Below are positions 7,210 to 10,943 of a DNA stretch of 10,943 nt, in pieces. The notes beneath the pieces were generated by a model. That model did no database searches. It had not been told where the DNA came from and saw only the letters and a list, made by a program, of their open reading frames with translations. Position numbers and translations under genes: made by a program. Numbering within the stretch: the stretch's first letter is position 1; each line of letters starts with the position of its first letter. Source of the DNA: Alphaproteobacteria bacterium (lineage in GTDB: Bacteria > Pseudomonadota > Alphaproteobacteria > ATCC43930 > CGMCC-115725); contig JASHUW010000192.1 in NCBI GenBank assembly GCA_030039815.1, positions 1 to 10,943 on the forward strand. The letters run 5' to 3'.

Positions 7210-7917
7210 TCAGTACCCGAGATAGGAGCGGCGGATCGACTCGTCTGCGCCGACCACGTCGGCCGGCGCATCCATCACCACGCGGCCGGTTTCGAGCAGA
7301 TAGGCATGCTCCGCCAGCTCAAGGGCAAGCGCCGCGTTCTGCTCGACCACCAGCATCGCGACACCGGTCTCCTCGTTGATCCGGCGCAGGATCGCGAACA
7401 GCTCCTCGACGATCAGCGGCGCAAGGCCGAACGACGGCTCGTCGAGCAGCAGCAGGCGAGGGCGCAGCATCAGCGCGCGCCCCACGGCGAGCATCTGCTG
7501 CTCGCCTCCGGACAGCGTGCCGGCCTGTTGCGTGCGGCGCTCCTTGAGTCGCGGAAAATTGACGTAGACGTGCTCGATATCGGCAGCGATCTCGCGTTTG
7601 TCCTTGCGGGTTATGGCGCCGAGCTGCAGGTTTTCCTCGACCGTCAGCCGCACGAAGGTGCCGCGGCCTTCCGGCACGTGCGCGACGCCGAGCCGCACCA
7701 CGTCTTCCGTCGCCCAGCCGGCGATCGACTTGCCGTCGAAACGGATGTCGCCGGCGACCCGCACCATGCCGCAGATCGATCGCAGTACGGTGGTCTTGCC
7801 GGCCCCGTTGGCGCCGAGAAGCGTGCGAACCTGGCCCTCGCCGAGGCTGAAGCCGACATCGTAAAGCGCCTGGTTCTGGCCGTAGAATGCGTTGAGCCCG
7901 GACACTTCGAGCATCAT
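7210..7917 (-). CDS. livF: Branched-chain amino acid ABC transporter ATPase LivF
   Basis: This 235-residue ATPase subunit has a Walker A GANGAGKTT (35-43), signature LSGGEQQMLAVGRAL (135-149), Walker B LLLLDEPSFGLAP (155-167) and the C-terminal VVEQN block with the degenerate H-loop position normal for LivF. The HVPEGRGTFVRLTVEENL segment (80-97) is the LivF-specific stretch between Q-loop and signature; it reads GRGTF where GRRIF or GRRLF is common. The start is a double ATG: 7917, whose overlap with the livG stop (ATGA) is the likely coupling point, and 7914 directly after. GGGAG lies eight bases upstream of 7917. The two ATPases of the importer, LivF and LivG, are encoded back to back and probably act as a heterodimer. 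Confidence 0.95.
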   Translation of the reverse strand: MMLEVSGLNAFYGQNQALYDVGFSLGEGQVRTLLGANGAGKTTVLRSICGMVRVAGDIRFDGKSIAGWATEDVVRLGVAHVPEGRGTFVRLTVEENLQLGAITRKDKREIAADIEHVYVNFPRLKERRTQQAGTLSGGEQQMLAVGRALMLRPRLLLLDEPSFGLAPLIVEELFAILRRINEETGVAMLVVEQNAALALELAEHAYLLETGRVVMDAPADVVGADESIRRSYLGY

Positions 7918-8705
7918 GCCGCGTGCTCCCGGGTGGTGCCGAGATAGGCGCGGATAACATCCTCGTTGCGCTGGACCTCGGCCGGGGTGCCCTCGGCGAT
8001 CTTGCGCCCGAAATCGAGCACCACAACCTTGTCCGCCACCGACATGACGAGGTTCATGTGATGCTCGACCAGCAGCACGGTGACGTGGCGCTCATCGCGG
8101 ATCCGGCGGATAAGCGTCCCCAACTCGCCGACATCGCCGTGGTTGAGCCCGCCCGCCGGCTCGTCGAGCAGCAGCAGCTTCGGCTGCGCCGCGAGCGCGC
8201 GCGCGAGCTCGACCCGCTTGCGCGTGCCGAGTGGCAGCCCATCGGCCGAGCGATGCGCGACGCTTTCGAGGTCGAGCAACTTTAAGAGCGACCAGGTGAT
8301 TTCGTTGGTCCGGGCTTCCTGCCGGAGCACCCAGGGCAGGCGCAGCCCGTCGCTAATGAAATCGCTGCGACTTTTGGCGTGCGCCCCGATCCGCACATTG
8401 TCGAGCACCGATTGCGGGCCGAACAGGGCCAGGTTCTGAAAGGTGCGGGCGATGCCGATCTCGGCGATGCGGTGCGCCGGGCGGCGCAGCGTCGAGCGCC
8501 CTTCAAACAGGATATCGCCGCGATTGGGCGTGTAGAGCCGGCTGACGCAGTTGAACAGCGTCGTCTTGCCGGCACCGTTCGGTCCGATCAGGCCGAGGAT
8601 CTGTCCTTCATCTATGGTGAAGGAAACGCCGTCGAGCGCGACGATGCCGCCAAAGCGCAAGGCGATGTCGCGAACGTCAAGAAGCGGATCGGTCGCTGCC
8701 GCCAT
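7914..8705 (-). CDS. livG: Branched-chain amino acid ABC transporter ATPase LivG
   Basis: The 263-residue product is the other importer ATPase. It shows LRFGGIVALDGVSF (16-29), Walker A GPNGAGKTT (41-49), the LivG stretch GIARTFQNLALF (84-95) with the Q-loop Gln90, Walker B LLLLDEPAGGLN (177-188) and the EHHMNLVM block (214-221) that holds the H-loop His. The ABC signature region is LPLGTRKRVELARAL (157-171), lacking the usual SGGQ; such LP.G forms occur in this subfamily. The ATG at 8705 is chosen since MAAATDPLLDVRDIALRF is the normal family start. The frame extends to a TTG at 8834, but that would add 43 residues of unlikely, basic sequence. No strong ribosome site precedes 8705. It is the first gene of the liv operon. 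Confidence 0.94.
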   Translation of the reverse strand: MAAATDPLLDVRDIALRFGGIVALDGVSFTIDEGQILGLIGPNGAGKTTLFNCVSRLYTPNRGDILFEGRSTLRRPAHRIAEIGIARTFQNLALFGPQSVLDNVRIGAHAKSRSDFISDGLRLPWVLRQEARTNEITWSLLKLLDLESVAHRSADGLPLGTRKRVELARALAAQPKLLLLDEPAGGLNHGDVGELGTLIRRIRDERHVTVLLVEHHMNLVMSVADKVVVLDFGRKIAEGTPAEVQRNEDVIRAYLGTTREHAA

Positions 8706-8777
8706 GCCTATCGACGGCCTGAAACACACCGTCGGTCCGGCCGGCCGGCGTCGCCAACGTGCATTCCCTGCTCCCGC

Positions 8778-8807
8778 TTTATTCGAATTCGCAACGACGG
8801 CGGGCAA
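8778..8807 (-). promoter_or_regulatory. Weak sigma-70-like promoter candidate for the liv operon
   Basis: On the minus strand TTGCCC (8807-8802) and AATAAA (8783-8778) are separated by 18 bases. Each hexamer matches the sigma-70 consensus at four of six positions. Transcription would start near 8771, giving a leader of about 65 bases before the livG ATG at 8705. Matches of this quality occur by chance, and alphaproteobacterial promoters are often poor matches, so this is tentative. Confidence 0.25.
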
Positions 8808-8927
8808 GTTGCCGAGGCCCCCGGGCGAAGTCAAGGTGAAGCAGTGTCGTTCGGTTCTCTATATCGTGATTAAGCTTGTTGCTTTCCTTCTTGGCGGTGC
8901 GGCTGCCTGATAAACAAGCAAGCGGCG

Positions 8928-8933
8928 GGAGAG
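8928..8933 (+). promoter_or_regulatory. Strong ribosome-binding site before a 14-codon ORF
   Basis: GGAGAG sits within a purine run GGGAGAGAGA (8927-8936) and is six bases before an ATG at 8940. It is among the best Shine-Dalgarno sequences in the window, yet it precedes only a very short reading frame. Confidence 0.45.
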
Positions 8934-8939
8934 AGATCT

Positions 8940-8984
8940 ATGCAAGGCGAACAGGGGACGGCGTTAGGCTCCGCTCGAAAGTGA
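8940..8984 (+). CDS. Possible 14-residue leader peptide upstream of the MJ0042 gene
   Basis: The frame runs ATG to TGA and encodes MQGEQGTALGSARK. Support comes only from the strong GGAGAG site at ideal spacing and the position upstream of the MJ0042/DUF3426 gene, which itself lacks a recognisable ribosome site. The TGA overlaps a GTG at 8981 (GTGA) that lies in the MJ0042 frame, so coupling to an N-terminally extended form of that protein is conceivable. The peptide has no run of a single amino acid that would suggest a classical attenuator, and no family match that I recognise. It could equally be chance. Confidence 0.25.
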   Translation: MQGEQGTALGSARK

Positions 8985-9016
8985 ACGCGACGGCGGAGTG
9001 GTTGCGCCCGGCGAGC

Positions 9017-9090
9017 GGCTGGCTGAGCATGGCCGGATCGACAAAATCCCGCAAATCCGCGATCATTCCGGCGAGGCAAACCAGCCAGCC
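9017..9090 (+). repeat. Spaced 9-bp inverted repeat in the MJ0042 gene leader
   Basis: GGCTGGCTG (9017-9025) is perfectly complementary to CAGCCAGCC (9082-9090), with 56 bases between. The second arm occupies positions -16 to -8 relative to the ATG at 9098, where a ribosome site would be. In RNA the arms could form a stem closing a large loop. No ribosome site is seen in the arm itself, so a regulatory role is only a possibility. Confidence 0.35.
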
Positions 9091-9097
9091 ACTTGCG

Positions 9098-9751
9098 ATG
9101 ATCCTCGTCTGCCCGGCCTGCCACACCCGTTACAAGGTCGATGACGAGGCGATGAACCGACCCTCCGGCCGCACCGTGCGCTGCGCCAGTTGCGGGCATA
9201 GCTGGCACCATCGGATACCGCAATCGCCACCGCTCGCGCGCTTGCGCGAGCGCGTCGAAGCGGCCGAGCGCGATGATCCCGCAACGAGGCCGCGCCCCGC
9301 GATCACCGCGCCGACCGCCGCGCGCCGCCGGCCCGGCGCGGGGTTGGGCTGGATGATCGTCATCCTCCTGATCGGCGGCGCCGTCGTCGCGGCGATCCTC
9401 GGCCGCAACCAAGTGGTCGCGATGTGGCCGCAGACCGGGCAAATCTACGACCTGGTCGGGCTCAAGACAGGCCCGCTCGGCGCCGGGCTCGACATCGCCA
9501 ACGTCACATCCACCCGCAACGCCGACGGGCTGATCGTCGAGGGCGACATCACCAATCGGGTCGCGGTAACCCGCAGCGTGCCGCATCTGCGGGTCGCGTT
9601 GCGCGACGCGAACCAGCACGAGCTGGTGTTCAAGATCATCGACCCGCCGCGCGAAAAGCTGCTCCCGGGCGAGACCAGCCATTTCGTCGTCGGCTTCCTG
9701 CCGGCACCCGACGCGGCGGTCGGTGTGCTGGTGACGTTCGCCGCGGGCTGA
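9098..9751 (+). CDS. MJ0042 zinc-ribbon / DUF3426 membrane protein
   Basis: The 217-residue protein opens with an MJ0042-type zinc ribbon: CPAC (Cys5, Cys8) and CASC (Cys29, Cys32), with HTRYKVDDEAM between. A charged, proline- and arginine-rich linker follows (about 40-82). Then comes one membrane helix (about 84-103, MIVILLIGGAVVAAIL) and a C-terminal DUF3426 domain (about 105-217) with the beta-rich GLIVEGDITNRVAVTRSVP and LLPGETSHFVVGF. The ribbon would be cytoplasmic and DUF3426 periplasmic. The function is unknown to me; homologues in alphaproteobacteria are often near ftsE. ATG 9098 is chosen because the ribbon normally begins at residue 3-5 of the protein; it has no clear ribosome site, and ATG 9029 or GTG 8981 in the same frame are alternatives. 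The gene converges on the DUF882 gene, four bases away. Confidence 0.88.
   Translation: MILVCPACHTRYKVDDEAMNRPSGRTVRCASCGHSWHHRIPQSPPLARLRERVEAAERDDPATRPRPAITAPTAARRRPGAGLGWMIVILLIGGAVVAAILGRNQVVAMWPQTGQIYDLVGLKTGPLGAGLDIANVTSTRNADGLIVEGDITNRVAVTRSVPHLRVALRDANQHELVFKIIDPPREKLLPGETSHFVVGFLPAPDAAVGVLVTFAAG
9231..9252 (+). repeat. Hairpin-forming inverted repeat inside the MJ0042 gene
   Basis: CGCTCGCGC (9231-9239) and GCGCGAGCG (9244-9252) are perfect 9-base complements around a GCTT loop. It lies in the linker codons (LARLRER) after the zinc ribbon, where protein constraint is low. It could be a stable mRNA hairpin or just a product of GC-rich arginine and alanine codons. Confidence 0.4.
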
Positions 9752-9755
9752 CCGG

Positions 9756-10484
9756 CTAGCGGTGACGCGCCAGGAATTCGGCGCGCGCGAGCTGATGCAG
9801 CCGCGCCATGCGCTGGCGCACGGTCGGCGGCCGTCCACCGCCGACCATCAGCGGGATGCCATGGCCATGACCCGCCGTGATCACCAGCTCGCCTTTGTCG
9901 TTGAAGTGGATCTCGCGTCCGTCGAACAACAGTCGGCCAAGCCCGGTATCGTCGAGGTCCCAGTTTCGCACCGGGCCTGAGTCGATATGGATGAAACCGG
10001 AATTGGGGTACCAGCCGACGCCGCCGCGCTTCATGGCGCGCGCTGCTTGCATCGCCTCGGCGAGCTTTGAGCCGAAATGAACGTCGAGCGCCTTGCCGTA
10101 CATGTGCTGGCTGTTCTCGGCGACGCCAAACGTCGTCCGAGCCAACATCTCATTGGTCTCACGGGTGCGGTAGGCTGACAGGATCTGCGCCTCGGTCTGG
10201 CCGACCGCATCCATCACCGAATAGAGAAAATCGAGCGCCGCGACATCGTAGGCAATCGTCGCGCCCGAGTGGAAATCCCGCAGGAACACCGAAAGATCGG
10301 ACATCACCGTCGCGATCGGGCCGTTATCGTCGCGATATGCCCCGTCAAAGGTCTCGCCGGTATGCGGGTTGGTCAGCTTCAGCCGCCACGGTCCGGGCGG
10401 CGGCGCCGGCACGGCGCGCGCCATCCCCGGCAGCATCACGGCGCCCGCGATGATTGACAGGAGCAGTCGCCGATCCATTGTCAT
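9756..10484 (-). CDS. DUF882 / MepK (YcbK)-like M15-type peptidase, Tat-exported
   Basis: This 242-residue protein matches the DUF882 (peptidase M15A-like) family. E. coli MepK (YcbK) of this family cleaves mDAP-mDAP cross-links in peptidoglycan. The metal-site pattern is visible: SAYRTRETNEML (103-114), SQHMYGKALDVHF (125-137, giving His127 and Asp134) and VGWYPNSGFIHIDSGPVRNW (156-175, giving His166). The N-terminus MTMDRRLLLSIIAGAVMLPG with cleavage near ARA|VP (24/25) looks like a Tat signal, as in MepK. About 60 residues follow the catalytic core, longer than in E. coli MepK, with a glycine- and histidine-containing stretch near 205-217. Start is ATG 10484; ATG 10478 would drop two residues. 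It starts 30 bases after the DUF4175 gene on the same strand, so they may be co-transcribed. Confidence 0.92.
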   Translation of the reverse strand: MTMDRRLLLSIIAGAVMLPGMARAVPAPPPGPWRLKLTNPHTGETFDGAYRDDNGPIATVMSDLSVFLRDFHSGATIAYDVAALDFLYSVMDAVGQTEAQILSAYRTRETNEMLARTTFGVAENSQHMYGKALDVHFGSKLAEAMQAARAMKRGGVGWYPNSGFIHIDSGPVRNWDLDDTGLGRLLFDGREIHFNDKGELVITAGHGHGIPLMVGGGRPPTVRQRMARLHQLARAEFLARHR

Positions 10485-10511
10485 TAATCAGAACGCTCAA
10501 AGCCTAAAATG

Positions 10512-10527
10512 GCGTCAAAATTGACGC
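10512..10527. repeat. Palindromic GCGTCAA/TTGACGC at the DUF4175 stop codon
   Basis: GCGTCAA (10512-10518) and TTGACGC (10521-10527) are perfect 7-base complements with two bases between, spanning the TGA at 10515-10517. It lies 28 bases upstream of the DUF882 start. It could be an operator-like palindrome or a small hairpin. TTGACG on the minus strand resembles a -35 element, but no matching -10 follows at the right distance. Confidence 0.35.
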
Positions 10528-10943
10528 AGCAGGCGATCGATGTAGTCAAGCTCGATGGCCGGGCGCGACCGCTCCCCGGCGCGGCGTCGCAGCTCGTCGA
10601 GGATTTGCCTGGACTTCTGCATGATCGTGTCGTCCGGGATCGCGACATCACCCTGGTCATAGGTGCCGTCAGCGGACAGCGGTCGGCCGAACGGATCGCG
10701 GTCGGCGCTGTCGGGCGGCATCTGGCCGGTCGTTCCGAACTCGCCCGAACCCAAGCCCTTGGAGAGCTGCTGTTGCAGTTGCTTGGCGAAGTCGTGCGCG
10801 CCTTGCTGCAACTGGTCGAGCGCCTCGCTCTGCGGACCGACCGCGTCGCGTGGCGTGCCCTGCTGCAGCGCGCCGACGGCATCGTGCATCGCCCGTTCGG
10901 CGCGCCCGAGCGGGTCCGGAATGTCGCCGAGCCCGTCGCTCAT
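10515..10943 (-). CDS. DUF4175 (TIGR02302 family) protein, C-terminal end
   Basis: The last 142 codons of a gene that enters from the right edge; the ATG at the very edge is an internal Met. The visible part has the features of the C-terminus of TIGR02302/DUF4175 proteins, which are large (about 800 or more residues) membrane proteins of alphaproteobacteria. It shows DIPDPLGRAERAM, then a glutamine-rich helical region (QLQQGAHDFAKQLQQQL), a low-complexity linker with DPFGRPL, and the terminal segment DTIMQKSRQILDELRRRAGE followed by LDYIDRLLRQF. The membrane part lies outside the window. The function is not established to my knowledge. It is followed after 30 bases by the DUF882 peptidase gene on the same strand. 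The family call is fairly sure because both the DPLGRAERAM block and the terminal LDY..RLL end are characteristic. Confidence 0.85.
   Translation of the reverse strand: MSDGLGDIPDPLGRAERAMHDAVGALQQGTPRDAVGPQSEALDQLQQGAHDFAKQLQQQLSKGLGSGEFGTTGQMPPDSADRDPFGRPLSADGTYDQGDVAIPDDTIMQKSRQILDELRRRAGERSRPAIELDYIDRLLRQF

Larger units (their letters stand above)
8706..9097. other. Non-coding region between divergent livG and MJ0042 gene
   Basis: These 392 bases separate livG (minus) from the MJ0042/DUF3426 gene (plus). The part nearest livG is GC-rich and contains a CCGG/GGCC run near 8737-8748. About 8841-8895 is clearly richer in A and T than its surroundings, as promoter regions often are. The stretch contains a weak minus-strand promoter candidate, a 14-codon ORF with a strong ribosome site, and a spaced 9-bp inverted repeat next to the MJ0042 start, each listed separately. 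A plus-strand frame stays open throughout, and so does a minus-strand one for much of it, but neither translation looks like a protein. No tRNA or riboswitch was recognised. Confidence 0.6.

Noticed and set aside
6829..7947. 372-codon plus-strand open frame opposite livH/livF
   Set aside because: Its translation is rich in His, Arg, Asp and Gln as expected for the reverse of GC-rich coding DNA, and it matches no family; the opposite strand has clear liv genes.
8737..8748. CCGGCCGGCCGG run as a possible operator or repeat element
   Set aside because: Simple GC-rich tandem self-complementarity, common in such genomes; no second copy noticed.
8706..8834. LivG starting at TTG 8834
   Set aside because: The added 43 residues look like translated intergenic DNA; family proteins start at the position of ATG 8705.
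8870..9838. 322-codon minus-strand open frame opposite the MJ0042 gene
   Set aside because: It is the antisense of a gene with well-defined zinc-ribbon and membrane segments, and shows no domain.
1..10943. CRISPR array, mobile element, tRNA or defence/toxin system
   Set aside because: No regularly spaced repeats, transposase, integrase, cloverleaf or recognised defence domain was found; all long genes belong to core transport, division or envelope families or to DUF29.

Overview
The window looks like a chromosomal core segment of a GC-rich alphaproteobacterium. Three things point there: a C-terminal piece of a DUF4175/TIGR02302-type protein, an MJ0042 zinc-ribbon/DUF3426 membrane protein, and an ftsE-ftsX-ydcF-plsC string, all typical of that class. 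The order is not resolvable from the sequence; Rhodospirillales or Hyphomicrobiales are guesses. There is no insertion sequence, phage gene, CRISPR array, tRNA or rRNA that I can see.

Left part, plus strand (1-943): the 3' end of an alpha/beta hydrolase gene overlaps a DUF29 gene by four bases. The DUF29 gene ends convergently into plsC, overlapping it by 10 bases.

Next, minus strand (3912 down to 934): ftsE, ftsX, a YdcF-like DUF218 gene and plsC. Each start codon overlaps the preceding stop (ATGA, GTGA, ATGA), so the four genes form one tightly coupled unit linking septal peptidoglycan remodelling, an envelope protein and phospholipid synthesis.

Middle, minus strand (8705 down to 4064): a complete five-gene branched-chain amino acid type (HAAT) ABC importer in the order livG, livF, livH, livM, substrate-binding protein. 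The genes overlap or are three bases apart. The binding-protein gene comes last and has the strongest Shine-Dalgarno sequence of the set.

Right part: a 392-base non-coding stretch (8706-9097) separates livG from a divergent MJ0042/DUF3426 gene. It holds a weak livG promoter candidate and a 14-codon ORF with a strong ribosome-binding site. It also holds a 9-bp inverted repeat whose second arm lies just before the MJ0042 gene start. A Tat-exported DUF882/MepK-like peptidase (minus) converges on the MJ0042 gene, and upstream of it the DUF4175 gene runs off the window.

Most of this is ordinary. In other alphaproteobacteria the MJ0042 gene, as I recall, sits directly beside ftsE, so the liv operon may have been inserted into an older envelope/division neighbourhood. 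The least explained sequence is the leader of the MJ0042 gene. I did not find a convincing new biological system.
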